DNA of 64,000 nucleotides from Ramlibacter sp. (GTDB lineage: Bacteria > Pseudomonadota > Gammaproteobacteria > Burkholderiales > Burkholderiaceae_C). The stretch is from assembly GCA_030695945.1 (NCBI GenBank), contig JAUYOG010000023.1:62001-126000 (forward strand), given 5' to 3'. Of this stretch, positions 10,353 to 21,843 are shown one piece after another. The notes beneath the pieces are model-generated. The model worked only from the letters and a program-made list of their open reading frames with translations. It was not told the origin of the DNA and did no database searches. Numbering within the stretch: the first letter of the stretch is position 1; each line of letters begins with the position of its first letter. Both the position numbers and the translations under genes were made by a program.

Positions 10353-10387
10353 AGTGCAAAAAAGTGCAATTAAGTGGTGAAGAGTGC
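10353..10387 (+). promoter_or_regulatory. Putative MraZ operator: four direct AGTG(C/G) boxes at 10-bp spacing upstream of mraZ
   Basis: AGTGC-N5-AGTGC-N5-AGTGG-N5-AGTGC at 10353, 10363, 10373, 10383, immediately upstream of mraZ. Confidence 0.8.
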
Positions 10388-10435
10388 CTTCGCACCTCCA
10401 CAGTTGCGCTTTTTCTGTAGCAAGGGCTCACACAG

Positions 10436-10864
10436 GTGTTTCAAGGCGCTTCGTCGCTCAGTCTCGATGGCAAAGGCCGGCTCTCGGTGCCGACCCGGCA
10501 TCGTGACGTCCTGAGCGCGACCGCCGGCAACCAGCTCACCATCACGCGCCACCCTCATGGCTGCCTGATGATCTTCCCCCGCCCGGAATGGGAGAAATTC
10601 CGGGACCGTATCGGCGCGTTACCCATGGCTGCCCAGTGGTGGAAGAGAATATTCCTGGGCAACGCAATGGATGTCGAGCTCGACGGCACGGGCCGCGTGC
10701 TGGTCTCCCCCGAGCTGCGTGCCGCGGCGGGCATCGAGAAGGAAACCATGCTGCTCGGCATGGGCAACCACTTCGAGCTCTGGGACAAGGCGACGTACGA
10801 GGCCAAGGAAGCGGAGGCGCTGCGCGGCGAAATGCCCGACGTCTTCAAGGATTTCTCCTTTTGA
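10436..10864 (+). CDS. mraZ: Transcriptional regulator MraZ
   Basis: [23 protein letters not shown] and [18 protein letters not shown] AbrB-like halves; GTG start; head of dcw cluster. Confidence 0.96.
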   Translation: MFQGASSLSLDGKGRLSVPTRHRDVLSATAGNQLTITRHPHGCLMIFPRPEWEKFRDRIGALPMAAQWWKRIFLGNAMDVELDGTGRVLVSPELRAAAGIEKETMLLGMGNHFELWDKATYEAKEAEALRGEMPDVFKDFSF

Positions 10865-10873
10865 GAGCAGGCG

Positions 10874-11785
10874 GTGGAAAGCACATGGCAACACACCACC
10901 GTCTTGTTGAACGAAGCAGTAGACGCTCTTCTCACCAAGCCGGATGGCACCTACATCGACGCGACCTTCGGCCGCGGCGGCCACTCGCGGCTGATCCTCT
11001 CGCGGCTCGACGAGACCGGCCGGCTGATCGCGTTCGACAAGGATACGGAAGCCGTGGCCGTCGCCAATGCGATCGAGGACACCCGCTTTTCGATTCGGCA
11101 CGAAGGCTTCAGCGGCCTGCGCGACCTGGAAGGCGGCAGCGTGGCCGGAATCCTGATGGACCTGGGCGTGAGCTCGCCGCAGATCGACAACCCGGCGCGC
11201 GGATTCTCTTTCCGGGGCGACGGGCCGCTGGACATGCGGATGGACACCACGCGCGGCGACAGCGTGGCCGACTGGCTCGCCACGGCCGAAGCCGGGCAGA
11301 TCGCGGAGGTGATACGTGACTACGGCGAGGAACGGTTTGCTGTTCAGATTGCAAAGGCGATTGTGGCTCGCCGACAGGAACGGGGCCCTCTTGCAACCAC
11401 CGCCGAACTGGCCCAGCTCGTGGCTGGCACGGTCAAAACCCGCGAGCCGGGCCAGGACCCTGCAACGCGCACATTTCAGGCTCTTCGGATTTTCATCAAC
11501 GCCGAGCTTGAAGAGCTGCAACAGGCGCTAGAGGCCAGCTTGGACATCCTCCAACCCCAGGGACGGCTCGTGGTGATCAGCTTTCATTCGCTGGAAGACC
11601 GCATCGTCAAGCAGTTCATCGCGAGCCACTCGAAGGAAGTGTTCGACCGGCGCGCGCCGTTCGCCGCGCCCAAGGCGATGAAGCTGAACGCCCTGGGGCG
11701 TGTGAAGCCGACGGCCGAAGAAGTCGCGGTGAACCCGCGTTCGCGCAGCGCGATCATGCGCGTGGCCGAGAGGACAGGCGAATGA
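10874..11785 (+). CDS. rsmH: 16S rRNA (cytosine1402-N4)-methyltransferase RsmH
   Basis: [56 protein letters not shown]. Confidence 0.97.
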   Translation: MESTWQHTTVLLNEAVDALLTKPDGTYIDATFGRGGHSRLILSRLDETGRLIAFDKDTEAVAVANAIEDTRFSIRHEGFSGLRDLEGGSVAGILMDLGVSSPQIDNPARGFSFRGDGPLDMRMDTTRGDSVADWLATAEAGQIAEVIRDYGEERFAVQIAKAIVARRQERGPLATTAELAQLVAGTVKTREPGQDPATRTFQALRIFINAELEELQQALEASLDILQPQGRLVVISFHSLEDRIVKQFIASHSKEVFDRRAPFAAPKAMKLNALGRVKPTAEEVAVNPRSRSAIMRVAERTGE

Positions 11786-12132
11786 CGAGATTGAACCTCG
11801 TCCTGCTCATCGCCGTGATCGCGAGCGCGCTGTACCTCGTGCGGACGCAGTACGAATCGCGCAGCCTCTACGCCGAGATCGACAAGGCGGCGGGTGAAGC
11901 GCGCAAGATCCAGCAGGAAAACGAGCGCCTGCAGGTCGAAAAGCGCGCGCAGGCCACGCCGCTGCGGGTGGAGAAGCTCGCCAAGGAGCAGCTGCAGATG
12001 CGCGGCGCCTCGCCTGCCATCACGCAATACGTCAATGCGCGGCCCTTGAGCGCCGCCGGGCCGCCCCAAGGCGCGAACGCCCCCTCGGGGGGCCGCGCAG
12101 CGGCTTCAGCCGCAAGCGTGGGGGCCCAATGA
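11782..12132 (+). CDS. ftsL: Cell division protein FtsL
   Basis: Small bitopic protein with N-terminal TM and leucine-zipper-like region between rsmH and ftsI; C-terminal tail lies in a GC-rich repeat. Confidence 0.92.
   Translation: MTRLNLVLLIAVIASALYLVRTQYESRSLYAEIDKAAGEARKIQQENERLQVEKRAQATPLRVEKLAKEQLQMRGASPAITQYVNARPLSAAGPPQGANAPSGGRAAASAASVGAQ
12055..12129. repeat. Type A repeat copy 2, overlapping the 3' end of ftsL
   Basis: GCCGGGCCGCCCCAAGGCGCGAACGCCCCCTCGGGGGGC at 12055-12093 is identical over 39 nt to 47923-47961; ends AGCGTGGGGGCC. Confidence 0.85.
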
Positions 12133-13862
12133 CCCGCAGCGTCGCCTATACCTCCAGCCCGCTGCTGGCGAGCAAGACGCCGGTGTGGCGCAGCAAGTTC
12201 ATCGTGGCGGCGATCGCCATGGGTTTCGTCGTGCTCGCCGGACGCGCCGCGTGGGTGCAGGTGTTCGCCAACGACTTCTTCCAGCGGCAGGGGGAGGTGC
12301 GCTTCGCGCGCACCCTCGAGCTGCCGGCCAATCGCGGCCGGATCCTGGACCGCAACGGCCTGCTGCTCGCGTCCAGCGTTCCGGCGCCGAGCATCTGGGC
12401 CATCCCCGAGGACGTGGAGCGCGATCGCGCCAAGCTTTCGCGGCTGGCAAAACTGCTGGAAATGCCGCTGGCCGAGCTCGAGAAAAAGCTCGAGGACGAG
12501 GACAAGACTTTCGTCTGGCTCAAGCGGCAGGTGGAGGACACCGTCGCGCAGCAGATCACCGCGCTCGACATCAAGGGCATCTACCAGCGCAAGGAATACA
12601 AGCGCCAGTACCCCGAGGGCGAGGCCGCGGCCCACGTCGTGGGCTTCACCAACGTCGAGGACCGCGGGCAGGAAGGCGTCGAGCTCGCGTTCGAAAAGGA
12701 CCTCGCGGGGCGCGCCGGCATGCGCCGCGTGATCAAGGACCGTCTGGGCCGCGTCGTCGAGGACGTCGGCGAGCAGGTCCTGCCGGTGCCCGGCCGCGAC
12801 CTGCAGCTGTCGATCGACAGCAAGGTGCAGTTCTTCGCCTACCAGAAGCTGCGCGACGCCGTGCTCGAGCACAAGGCGCGCGCCGGCAGCGTGGTGGTGC
12901 TGGATGCGGTGAGCGGAGAGCTGCTGGCGCTGGCCAACTACCCGAGCTACGTGCCCGGCAAGCGCCAGAACCTTTCGGGCGAGCAGCTGCGCAACCGCGC
13001 GATGACCGACGTTTTCGAGCCCGGCTCGACGATGAAGCCTTTCACCGTGGGCCTGGCGCTGGAGAGCGGGCTGGTGACGCCGCAGACGCCGATCCAGACT
13101 GCGCCGGGCTTCATCGTGATCGGTGGCCGGAAGATCTCGGATGCGCACGCCCACGGCGTGCTCAGCGTGCAGCAAGTCATCCAGAAATCCAGCAATGTCG
13201 GCACGCTCAAGCTGGCGATGCAGATGCAGCCGCGCGAAATGTGGGAGATGTTCACGCAGGCGGGCTTCGGGCAGAAGCCGCAAATCGCCTTCCCCGGCGC
13301 CGTCACCGGCCGCTTGCGCCCGTACAAGAGCTGGAAGCCGGTGGAGCAGGCGACCATGTCGTACGGCTACGGCCTTTCCGCCTCGCTGTTCCAGGTCGCG
13401 CGTTCCTACACCGTGTTTGCGCACGACGGGCAGATCATCCCGGCGACACTGCTCAAGACCGACGAGCCCGCGACCGGCACCCGCGTGTTCTCGGCCAGGA
13501 CTGTCGCGGAAATCCGCACCATGCTGCAGATGGCGGCCGGCCCCGGCGGCACGGGCCCCAAGGCGCAGACGCTCGGCTACTCGGTCGGCGGCAAGTCGGG
13601 TACCGCCTACAAGCAGGTGGGCAAGGGCTACGTGACCAACAAGTACCGTTCGTGGTTCGTCGGCATCGCGCCCATCGAAAAGCCGCGGATCATCGTCGCG
13701 GTGATGCTGGACGAACCCTCCAACGGCAAGCATTACGGGGGCGAGGTCGCCGCGCCGGTGTTCAGCGCCACCGTACAGCAGACGCTGCGCATGCTGGGCG
13801 TGCAGCCCGACATGAACGTCAAGCCCCAGATCGTGGTGCAGGCCGTGGAGGAGTCGTTCTGA
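12129..13862 (+). CDS. ftsI: Peptidoglycan D,D-transpeptidase FtsI (PBP3)
   Basis: GSTMKPF (SxxK), SSN, GGKSGTAYK (KSGT) motifs; N-terminal TM; dcw position. Confidence 0.97.
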   Translation: MTRSVAYTSSPLLASKTPVWRSKFIVAAIAMGFVVLAGRAAWVQVFANDFFQRQGEVRFARTLELPANRGRILDRNGLLLASSVPAPSIWAIPEDVERDRAKLSRLAKLLEMPLAELEKKLEDEDKTFVWLKRQVEDTVAQQITALDIKGIYQRKEYKRQYPEGEAAAHVVGFTNVEDRGQEGVELAFEKDLAGRAGMRRVIKDRLGRVVEDVGEQVLPVPGRDLQLSIDSKVQFFAYQKLRDAVLEHKARAGSVVVLDAVSGELLALANYPSYVPGKRQNLSGEQLRNRAMTDVFEPGSTMKPFTVGLALESGLVTPQTPIQTAPGFIVIGGRKISDAHAHGVLSVQQVIQKSSNVGTLKLAMQMQPREMWEMFTQAGFGQKPQIAFPGAVTGRLRPYKSWKPVEQATMSYGYGLSASLFQVARSYTVFAHDGQIIPATLLKTDEPATGTRVFSARTVAEIRTMLQMAAGPGGTGPKAQTLGYSVGGKSGTAYKQVGKGYVTNKYRSWFVGIAPIEKPRIIVAVMLDEPSNGKHYGGEVAAPVFSATVQQTLRMLGVQPDMNVKPQIVVQAVEESF

Positions 13863-15340
13863 TGCGCGAACTCCACAGCCCGCAGGAAGCCGCGCAATGG
13901 CTGCGCGACCGGGTCACGGGCACGCTGCACATTGACAGCCGCAACATCGGCGCGGGCGACGGTTTCATCGCCTGGCCGGGCGCGGCCACCGATGGCCGAG
14001 CGCATGTGCCGTCGGCGCTGGGCCGGGGCGCGGCGGCCTGCCTGGTCGAGCGGGAAGGCGTGGAGGCATTCGGTTTCGAAGGCGAAGCGATCTCGGCGTA
14101 CGCGCAGCTCAAGGCGGCCACCGGCCCCATCGCCGCGGCGTATTTCGGCCAGCCGACCGAGCAGCTGCAGGTGCTGGCGGTGACGGGCACGAACGGCAAG
14201 ACTTCCACGGCGTGGTGGCTGGCCCAGGCGCTGTCCAACCTGCAGGGCGCGCATGCGACGCCCTGTGGCCTGATCGGCACGCTGGGCACCGGCCGCCCGC
14301 CGGAGGTCGAGTTCGTCGGCCTCACGACGCCCGACCCGGTGCTGCTGCAGCGGCAGTTCCGCCGCTTCGCCGACGACGGCCTGAAGGCCTGCGCGATCGA
14401 GGCTTCGTCGGTCGGCGTCGTCGAGCGGCGGCTGGACGGCACGCATGTCCGCGTCGCGATCTTCACGAACTTCACGCAGGACCACCTGGACTACCACGGC
14501 ACGATGGAGGCGTATTGGGAAGCCAAGGCCGAGCTGTTCCGCTGGCCCGGGCTGCGGGCCGCGGTGATCAACATCGACGACGAGAAGGGCGAAGCGCTTT
14601 CGCAATCGCTGCCAGCCGGCCTGGAACTGTGGACGGTGTCCTGCCAGCAGCCCGCGCGGCTCGCGGCGCAGGAGATCGGCTACGACCAGGGCCTGCGCTT
14701 CGCGGTGGTGGAGGGCGCCGAGCGGCATGAGCTCGCGACGCAGCTGATCGGCCAGTACAACGTGTCCAACCTGCTGGGCGTGATCGCCGCGATGCGCGCG
14801 CTGGGCGTGCCGCTGGCCGACGCCGTCGCGGCCTGCGGCGGCCTGCTGCCCGTGCCGGGGCGCATGGAACGCCTGCAGGAAGCAGGCAAGCCGGTGATCG
14901 CGGTGGACTACGCGCACACGCCCGATGCGCTGGACAAGGCGCTGCAGGCGCTGCGGCCGCTGGCGGCGCAGCGCGGCGGCAAGCTGTGGTGCGTGTTCGG
15001 CTGCGGCGGCGACCGCGACCCGACGAAACGCCCCCTGATGGCGGCGGTGGTCGAGAAGAACGCCGACCGCGTGGTCGTCACCAGCGACAACCCGCGCAGC
15101 GAGAAGCCCGAGAACATCATCAGCCAGATCCTGCTGGGGCTGTCGCACCACGAATGCGTGCAGGTACAGGCCGATCGGGCATTGGCCATCGCGGAAACCA
15201 TCGCGGCGGCCGGCGCGCAGGACGTCGTGCTGATCGCCGGCAAGGGCCACGAGGACTACCAGGAGGTGGCGGGTGTCAAGCACCCGTTCTCCGACAAGGT
15301 CCATGCGCAGCGCGCGCTGGATGCGAGGAGCGCGGGATGA
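13862..15340 (+). CDS. murE: UDP-N-acetylmuramoyl-L-alanyl-D-glutamate--2,6-diaminopimelate ligase
   Basis: [25 protein letters not shown] (DNPR meso-DAP motif), IAGKGHEDYQEV. Confidence 0.97.
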   Translation: MRELHSPQEAAQWLRDRVTGTLHIDSRNIGAGDGFIAWPGAATDGRAHVPSALGRGAAACLVEREGVEAFGFEGEAISAYAQLKAATGPIAAAYFGQPTEQLQVLAVTGTNGKTSTAWWLAQALSNLQGAHATPCGLIGTLGTGRPPEVEFVGLTTPDPVLLQRQFRRFADDGLKACAIEASSVGVVERRLDGTHVRVAIFTNFTQDHLDYHGTMEAYWEAKAELFRWPGLRAAVINIDDEKGEALSQSLPAGLELWTVSCQQPARLAAQEIGYDQGLRFAVVEGAERHELATQLIGQYNVSNLLGVIAAMRALGVPLADAVAACGGLLPVPGRMERLQEAGKPVIAVDYAHTPDALDKALQALRPLAAQRGGKLWCVFGCGGDRDPTKRPLMAAVVEKNADRVVVTSDNPRSEKPENIISQILLGLSHHECVQVQADRALAIAETIAAAGAQDVVLIAGKGHEDYQEVAGVKHPFSDKVHAQRALDARSAG

Positions 15341-16731
15341 TGTTCACGCTCGCGCAGGCCCTGCAGTGGATCCCCGGTGGCAAGCTGGTGGGCGAGGGCG
15401 CCACGGAAGTCCTGCGCGTCCACAGCGACACGCGCACGCTGCAGCCCGGCGACCTGTTCGTCGCGCTCAAGGGCGAGCGTTTCGACGCCAACGATTTCCT
15501 GGCCGACGCGAAGGCCAAGGGCGCCGCCGCCGCCATCGCGCACCGCGGCAAGCTGCCGGCAGGCCTGCCGGGCATCGAGGTGGACGACAGCAAGCTCGCG
15601 CTCGGCACGCTCGGCGCGGGTTGGCGCTCGCAGTTCGGCCTGCCCCTCGTCGCCGTCACTGGCAGCAACGGCAAGACCACGGTGACGCAGATGATCGCCT
15701 CGATCCTGCGCGCCTGGCAGCCGGACGCGATGCTCGCGACGCAAGGCAACCTGAACAATGACATCGGCCTGCCGCTGCAACTCCTGCGGCTGCGCGCGGA
15801 CCATCGCGTCGCCGTGCTGGAACTGGGCATGAACCACCCGGGCGAGATCGGCTACCTGGCCGGCCTCACCCAGCCTACCGTCGCGCTAGTGAACAACGCG
15901 CAGCGCGAGCACCAGGAATTCATGGCCACCGTCGAGGCGGTGGCGCGGGAGAACGGCTCCGTGTTCGCGGCCCTGGCTCCGACCGGCGTGGCCGTGTTCC
16001 CCGCCGGCGAGGAGTTCACGCCGCTGTGGAAGGAATTGGCGGGCGCGAGGCCCTGCATGACTTTCGGCGACGCGCAGGGCGCCGCCGACATCGTTTTGGC
16101 CGGGACTGAATGGCAAGAGGGGCTCTGGCAGGTGGGCGTGCAAACGCCCGCCGGCCCGGTGGCATACCGACTCCATATCGCCGGCCGCCATAACGTGCGC
16201 AACTCGCTGGCCGCGGTGGCCTGCGCACTCGCAGCCGGCGTCCCGCTGGCTCCCATCGCTCAGGGCCTGGAGGCGTTCGAGCCGGTCAAGGGGCGCTCGC
16301 GGGCACTGGCGGTGCAGCTGGGCGGCCGGACGATCACGCTCGTCGACGACACATACAACGCCAACCCGGATTCCGTGCGGGCCGCCATCGACGTGCTGGC
16401 CGAACTGCCGGGGCCGCGCCTGCTGGTGCTGGGCGACATGGGCGAGGTGGGCGACCAGGGCCCGCAGTTCCACGCCGAGGTGGGCGAGCATGCGCGCCGG
16501 CGCGCCATCGAGCACCTCTTCACGATCGGCGACCAATCCACTGCCATGCGCGGCCGCCACTTCACGGCGATCGATGCGCTCAACGCCGCCGTGCTGGCCG
16601 AGTTGCCGCATGTCGCCAGCGTACTGGTGAAGGGGTCGCGGTTCATGCGAATGGAACGTGTGGTCGAGGCGATCGGGGCCCATTCGCCACAACAAGAACA
16701 AGACCCGAAGGAGTCCGGCCATGCTGCTTAG
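15337..16731 (+). CDS. murF: UDP-N-acetylmuramoyl-tripeptide--D-alanyl-D-alanine ligase
   Basis: [49 protein letters not shown]. Confidence 0.97.
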   Translation: MMFTLAQALQWIPGGKLVGEGATEVLRVHSDTRTLQPGDLFVALKGERFDANDFLADAKAKGAAAAIAHRGKLPAGLPGIEVDDSKLALGTLGAGWRSQFGLPLVAVTGSNGKTTVTQMIASILRAWQPDAMLATQGNLNNDIGLPLQLLRLRADHRVAVLELGMNHPGEIGYLAGLTQPTVALVNNAQREHQEFMATVEAVARENGSVFAALAPTGVAVFPAGEEFTPLWKELAGARPCMTFGDAQGAADIVLAGTEWQEGLWQVGVQTPAGPVAYRLHIAGRHNVRNSLAAVACALAAGVPLAPIAQGLEAFEPVKGRSRALAVQLGGRTITLVDDTYNANPDSVRAAIDVLAELPGPRLLVLGDMGEVGDQGPQFHAEVGEHARRRAIEHLFTIGDQSTAMRGRHFTAIDALNAAVLAELPHVASVLVKGSRFMRMERVVEAIGAHSPQQEQDPKESGHAA

Positions 16732-17899
16732 CCTCGCCCAGTGGCTGCAAACGCTGTCGCCGGAATTCGGCTTCCTGCGCGTGTTCCAGTACATCACGTT
16801 CCGCGCCGTGATGGCCGCGATGACCTCGCTGCTGATCGGTCTGATCGCCGGGCCCTGGGTGATCGACCGGCTGGCCCACCTCAAGATCGGCCAGCCGGTG
16901 CGCGGCTACGGCATGGAGACGCACCTGACCAAGACGGGCACGCCCACCATGGGCGGCGTGCTGATCCTGCTGGCCATCGCGATCTCCACCCTGTTGTGGT
17001 TCGACCTCACCAACCGCTTCGTGTGGATCGTGCTGGCCGTCACCCTCGGCTTCGGCGCCATCGGGTGGGTGGACGACTGGCGCAAGGTGGTCAACAAGGA
17101 CCCGGAAGGCATGCGCTCGCGCGAGAAGTACTTCTGGCAGTCGGTGATCGGGCTGCTGGCCGCGCTGTACCTGGTCTTCAGCATCTCGGAGAGTTCCAAC
17201 TGGCGCGTGCTGCAGCTGTTCTATACCTGGGTGGCGTCCGGGTTCGACGTCAACCTGCCGCCCAAGGCCGGCCTGCTGTTGCCCTTCTTCAAGGAAGTGA
17301 GCTACCCGCTGGGCGTGTTCGGCTTCGTGATCCTGACCTACCTGGTGATCGTCGGTTCCAGCAACGCGGTGAACCTCACCGACGGCCTCGATGGCCTGGC
17401 GATCATGCCCGTGGTGATGGTCGGCTCCTCGCTCGGCGTGTTCGCGTACGTCACAGGCAGCGCCGTGTATTCGAAGTACCTGTTCTTCCCCCACATCCCC
17501 GGCTCGGGCGAGCTGATGATCTTCTGCGCCGCGATGGCCGGCGCGGGGCTGGCATTCCTGTGGTTCAACACCCATCCGGCTCAGGTCTTCATGGGCGACG
17601 TCGGCGCGCTGGCGCTGGGCGGCGCGCTCGGCACGAGCGCGGTGATCGTGCGGCAGGAGATCGTGCTGGCGATCATGGGCGGCATCTTCGTTGTCGAGGC
17701 GCTGTCGGTGATGGCGCAGGTGATGTACTTCAAGTACACGCGCAAGAAGTACGGCGAGGGCCGGCGCTTCCTGAAGATGGCGCCGCTGCACCATCACTTC
17801 GAGAAGAGCGGCTGGAAGGAGACCCAGGTCGTCGTGCGCTTCTGGATCATCACGATGCTGCTGTGCCTGGTCGGCCTCTCCACCCTGAAATTGAGGTAA
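16721..17899 (+). CDS. mraY: Phospho-N-acetylmuramoyl-pentapeptide transferase
   Basis: [36 protein letters not shown]; polytopic. Confidence 0.97.
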   Translation: MLLSLAQWLQTLSPEFGFLRVFQYITFRAVMAAMTSLLIGLIAGPWVIDRLAHLKIGQPVRGYGMETHLTKTGTPTMGGVLILLAIAISTLLWFDLTNRFVWIVLAVTLGFGAIGWVDDWRKVVNKDPEGMRSREKYFWQSVIGLLAALYLVFSISESSNWRVLQLFYTWVASGFDVNLPPKAGLLLPFFKEVSYPLGVFGFVILTYLVIVGSSNAVNLTDGLDGLAIMPVVMVGSSLGVFAYVTGSAVYSKYLFFPHIPGSGELMIFCAAMAGAGLAFLWFNTHPAQVFMGDVGALALGGALGTSAVIVRQEIVLAIMGGIFVVEALSVMAQVMYFKYTRKKYGEGRRFLKMAPLHHHFEKSGWKETQVVVRFWIITMLLCLVGLSTLKLR

Positions 17900-17901
17900 C
17901 C

Positions 17902-19446
17902 GTGCAGGATCTGAAAGACCGCCACGTTCTCGTCCTCGGCCTCGGCTTGTCCGGGCTGGCGATGGCGCGCTGGTGCGCGCGCAACGGCGCGCGGGTCACC
18001 GTTGCCGACACGCGGGACGAGCCACCGCAGATCGAAGCCATGCGCGGGCAATTGCCGCAGGTGGAGTTCATTGGCGGCGCATTCGGTGCCTCGCTGCTGG
18101 ACGGCGAGGTACAGGCGGTGTTCCGCAGCCCGGGCCTGTCACCCCAGCAGGTTGCGCCCGTGGTGTCGGCCGCGGCCGAGCGGGGCATCCCCGTCGGCGG
18201 CGAGTTGAGCCTCTTTGCCGCGGCGCTGGCCGGGCTGCGCGCGCAGGACGGCTACGCGCCGGCCGTCCTGGCAGTGACAGGCACGAACGGCAAGACGACC
18301 GTCACGGCGCTCACGGGCCAGCTCGTGGAGCGTGCCGGCAGGACGGTCGCTGTCGCGGGCAACATCGGCCCGTCGCTGCTCGACACGCTGGCCGCGAAGA
18401 TCGATGCGCAGGCCCTGCCCCAGGCGTGGGTGATCGAGCTGTCCAGCTTCCAGCTGGATGCCGCGGGCGACTTCGAGCCCACCGCGGCGGCCGTTCTCAA
18501 TCTCACGCAGGACCACCTCGACTGGCACGGCAGCATGGATGCATACGCGAAGGCCAAGGCCCGCGTCTTCGGCAAGGGCGGCCTCATGATCCTCAACCGC
18601 GAGGACCCGCTGGTGATGAAGATGCTGCCCGAGCCCGTGAGGCTCAAGGGTGGAAAGATGGAGCAGCGCGAGTACGTCACCTTCGGCGGCGACATGCCGC
18701 AGCGGCCCGGCGACTTCGGCATCGAAGTGGTGAACGGCATGGCCTGGCTGGTGCGCGCGCTCGAAGCGGACGAAACCCTGAAGAAGCGCAAGGACAACGA
18801 CGAAGAGTTGCACTTCCAGCGCCTGATGCCCGCCGACGCGCTGCGCATCCGCGGCCGCCACAACGCCGTGAACGCGCTGTCGGCCCTGGCGCTGGCCACG
18901 GCCGCAGGTTGCACGCTCGGCCCCATGCTTTACGGGCTGCGCGAATACCGGGGCGAGTCGCATCGCGTCGAGCCCATCGGCGTGATCCACGACATCGAGT
19001 ATTTCGACGACAGCAAAGGCACCAACGTCGGCGCGACGGTGGCCGCCCTGCAGGGGCTGGGCGAGCAATTGGGCGAGCCGACTGCCGCGGGCTCGCGGCG
19101 CCAGCTGGTGGTCATCCTCGGCGGCGACGGCAAGGGGCAGGACTTTTCGCCCCTGGCGGCGCCAGTGGCCCGCTACGCGCGCGCCGCGGTGCTGATCGGG
19201 CGCGACGCGCCCCTGATCCGCGCCGCGCTGGAGTCCGCGGGGGTGCCACTGCTGGATGCGGAATCGATGGAGCAGGCCGTGTCGCTCGCCACGCAGCGTG
19301 CGCATGCTGGCGACGCCGTCCTGATGTCCCCCGCTTGCGCCAGCTTCGACATGTTCAGGAACTACCCGCATCGCGCCGAAGTCTTCCGCGCGGCGGTGCG
19401 TGCCATCGCCCATGATGCGGGCGTGCAGCTGGAGGGCAGCGCATGA
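17902..19446 (+). CDS. murD: UDP-N-acetylmuramoylalanine--D-glutamate ligase
   Basis: [64 protein letters not shown]. Confidence 0.96.
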   Translation: MQDLKDRHVLVLGLGLSGLAMARWCARNGARVTVADTRDEPPQIEAMRGQLPQVEFIGGAFGASLLDGEVQAVFRSPGLSPQQVAPVVSAAAERGIPVGGELSLFAAALAGLRAQDGYAPAVLAVTGTNGKTTVTALTGQLVERAGRTVAVAGNIGPSLLDTLAAKIDAQALPQAWVIELSSFQLDAAGDFEPTAAAVLNLTQDHLDWHGSMDAYAKAKARVFGKGGLMILNREDPLVMKMLPEPVRLKGGKMEQREYVTFGGDMPQRPGDFGIEVVNGMAWLVRALEADETLKKRKDNDEELHFQRLMPADALRIRGRHNAVNALSALALATAAGCTLGPMLYGLREYRGESHRVEPIGVIHDIEYFDDSKGTNVGATVAALQGLGEQLGEPTAAGSRRQLVVILGGDGKGQDFSPLAAPVARYARAAVLIGRDAPLIRAALESAGVPLLDAESMEQAVSLATQRAHAGDAVLMSPACASFDMFRNYPHRAEVFRAAVRAIAHDAGVQLEGSA

Positions 19447-20690
19447 ACGTTGTCATGCAGCGCATCAACGGCTGGTTCGGCGGGCTGTCGCCCGTGGACG
19501 GCCCGGCCCCTGCCATCCGGGGCGCGGGCTACGGCCGCGCGACCGCGGCGACGCCGGTGAGGGGCTTCGACCAGGCCTTGCTGTGGGTGACGGTCGCGCT
19601 GCTCGCATTCGGTCTCGTCATGGTGTATTCGGCGTCGGTGGCGCTCCCGGACAACCCCAAGTTCGCCCGTTACGCGCACAACCATTTCCTGGTCCGCCAC
19701 GCCATCTTCACCGTGCTCGCGTTCGTCGCCGCGCTGCTGGCCTTCCAGGTGCCGATCGCGACCTGGGAGAAAGTGGCGCCGTGGCTCTTCGTCGCCTCCC
19801 TCATCCTGCTGATCGTCGTGCTCATCCCGCACGTCGGCAAGGGCGTGAACGGCGCGCGCCGCTGGATCGGCCTGGGCTTCATGAGCTTCCAGCCGTCGGA
19901 GCTCGCCAAGTTCGCGGTGCTGCTCTACGCGGCGGACTACATGGTGCGCAAGATGGATGTGAAGGAGCGGTTCTTCCGCGCGGTGCTGCCCATGGCCGCG
20001 GCTGTGGCCATCGTCGGCATGCTCCTGCTGGCCGAACCCGACATGGGCGCGTTCATGGTGATCGCCGTGATCGCGATGGGCATCCTCTTCCTGGGCGGCG
20101 TCAACGCCCGCATGTTCTTCCTGATCGCGGCGGTGATCACCATCGCCTTCGTGCTGATGATCGCGCTGTCCGACTGGCGGCGCGAACGCATCTTCGCGTA
20201 CCTGGATCCGTGGAGCGAGAAGCACGCGCTGGGCAAGGGCTACCAGCTGTCTCATTCGCTGATCGCCATCGGGCGTGGCGAGATCTTCGGCGTCGGCCTG
20301 GGCGGCAGCGTGGAGAAGCTGCACTGGCTGCCCGAGGCGCATACCGACTTCCTGCTGGCCGTGATCGGCGAGGAATTCGGCCTCATCGGCGTGCTGGTCG
20401 TGATCGGCCTGTTCCTGTGGATGACGCGCCGGATCATGCACATCGGCCGCCAGGCCATCGCGCTGGACCGTGTGTTCGCCGGGCTGGTGGCGCAGGGGGT
20501 GGGCATCTGGATCGGCTTCCAGGCCTTCATCAACATGGGCGTGAACCTGGGCGCGCTGCCGACCAAGGGCCTTACGCTGCCGCTCATGAGTTATGGCGGC
20601 TCGGCGATCCTGATGAACCTCGTCGCGATCGCGGTCGTGCTGCGGGTGGACTACGAGAACAAAGTGCTGATGCGCGGAGGCCGGGCATGA
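19443..20690 (+). CDS. ftsW: Peptidoglycan glycosyltransferase FtsW
   Basis: SEDS family; [43 protein letters not shown]. Confidence 0.96.
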   Translation: MNVVMQRINGWFGGLSPVDGPAPAIRGAGYGRATAATPVRGFDQALLWVTVALLAFGLVMVYSASVALPDNPKFARYAHNHFLVRHAIFTVLAFVAALLAFQVPIATWEKVAPWLFVASLILLIVVLIPHVGKGVNGARRWIGLGFMSFQPSELAKFAVLLYAADYMVRKMDVKERFFRAVLPMAAAVAIVGMLLLAEPDMGAFMVIAVIAMGILFLGGVNARMFFLIAAVITIAFVLMIALSDWRRERIFAYLDPWSEKHALGKGYQLSHSLIAIGRGEIFGVGLGGSVEKLHWLPEAHTDFLLAVIGEEFGLIGVLVVIGLFLWMTRRIMHIGRQAIALDRVFAGLVAQGVGIWIGFQAFINMGVNLGALPTKGLTLPLMSYGGSAILMNLVAIAVVLRVDYENKVLMRGGRA

Positions 20691-20776
20691 AGACTTTGTT
20701 TCGCCAAAACAAGGTCAGCGCGCAGCGCTGCAAGGCGCGGAACGCGGCTTGGCTGATGCGCGGAGGCCGGGCATGA
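20666..20776 (+). repeat. 25-bp direct repeat flanking a 61-bp spacer at the ftsW/murG junction
   Basis: GCTGATGCGCGGAGGCCGGGCATGA at 20666-20690 and again at 20752-20776. Confidence 0.93.
20687..20776 (+). CDS. 29-aa micro-[32 protein letters not shown] coupled by ATGA to ftsW and murG
   Basis: ATG overlaps ftsW TGA; its TGA overlaps murG ATG; expression unknown. Confidence 0.35.
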   Translation: MKTLFRQNKVSAQRCKARNAAWLMRGGRA

Positions 20777-21843
20777 GCGGCCGCTGCGCACTCGTCATGG
20801 CCGGCGGCACGGGCGGCCACATCTTCCCGGGGCTGGCCGTGGCCGAAGCGCTGCGCGAGAAGGCGTGGCGCGTGCACTGGCTGGGCGCACCGGGCAGCAT
20901 GGAAAGCCGCTTGGTGCCGCCGCGCGGTTTCACCTTCGAAGCCATCGACTTTTCCGGCGTGCGGGGCAAAGGCCCGAAGACCCTTTTCCTGCTGCCGCTG
21001 CGGCTGTTGCGGGCTTTCTGGCAGAGCATCGCCGTCGTGCGGCGCGTCAAGCCGGACGTGGTGATCGGCCTGGGCGGCTACATCACCTTCCCCGGCGGCA
21101 TGATGAGCGTGCTGCTCGGCAAGCCGCTGGTACTGCACGAGCAGAACTCGGTGGCCGGCATGGCCAACCGCATCCTGGCCGGCGTCGCCGACCGCGTTTT
21201 CACCGCGTTCCCGAACGTGCTGAAGAAGGCTGTTTGGGTAGGCAACCCGCTGCGCGCCGGCTTCCTGCAACAGCCGGGCCCGGTCGAGCGGATGGGATCG
21301 CGAGCTGGCCGCCTGCGCCTGCTGGTGGTGGGCGGCAGCCTCGGCGCGAAAGCTCTGAATGACGCCGTGCCGAAGGCATTGGCGCTGATCCCCGAGGCCG
21401 CCCGGCCGATCGTGCTGCACCAAAGCGGCGAGAAACAGATCGACGCCTTGCGGGCCAGCTACGAGGCGGCGGGCGTCCAAGCCGAGCTGACACCCTTCAT
21501 CGAGGACACGGCGCAGGCCTATGCCGATGCGGACCTGATCGTGTGCCGAGCCGGAGCCAGCACCGTCACCGAGATCGCCGCCGTCGGCTGCGCCGCGGTG
21601 TTCGTGCCGTTCCCCTCCGCGGTCGATGACCACCAGACGACCAATGCGAAGTTCCTGGTCGAGAAGGGTGGCGGCTGGCTGGTGCAACAGCGCGACCTGA
21701 CGCCCGAATGGCTGGCCCACCTGCTGCAGGTGGTGGAGCGGGGCGAGCTGATCCAGCGCGCGATCGCGGCGAAATCCATGCAGAAGACCAAAGCCACGAC
21801 CGAGGTCGTCGCGGCCTGCGAAGCATTGGCGAGGAAACCATGA
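20773..21843 (+). CDS. murG: UDP-N-acetylglucosamine--N-acetylmuramyl-(pentapeptide) pyrophosphoryl-undecaprenol GlcNAc transferase
   Basis: [59 protein letters not shown]. Confidence 0.97.
   Translation: MSGRCALVMAGGTGGHIFPGLAVAEALREKAWRVHWLGAPGSMESRLVPPRGFTFEAIDFSGVRGKGPKTLFLLPLRLLRAFWQSIAVVRRVKPDVVIGLGGYITFPGGMMSVLLGKPLVLHEQNSVAGMANRILAGVADRVFTAFPNVLKKAVWVGNPLRAGFLQQPGPVERMGSRAGRLRLLVVGGSLGAKALNDAVPKALALIPEAARPIVLHQSGEKQIDALRASYEAAGVQAELTPFIEDTAQAYADADLIVCRAGASTVTEIAAVGCAAVFVPFPSAVDDHQTTNAKFLVEKGGGWLVQQRDLTPEWLAHLLQVVERGELIQRAIAAKSMQKTKATTEVVAACEALARKP

Noticed and set aside
11868-13733. 621-aa minus-strand ORF over ftsL/ftsI
   Set aside because: Antisense shadow of ftsI, no recognisable domain.
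12185-13861. N-terminal part of the 1051-aa ORF 12185-15340
   Set aside because: Only the part from 13862 encodes MurE; upstream segment is an out-of-frame reading of ftsI, not an FtsI-MurE fusion.
18640-18830. Inserted segment in MurD as a novel domain
   Set aside because: Length difference from E. coli MurD is modest and within the substrate ligase fold; probably a lineage-specific loop.
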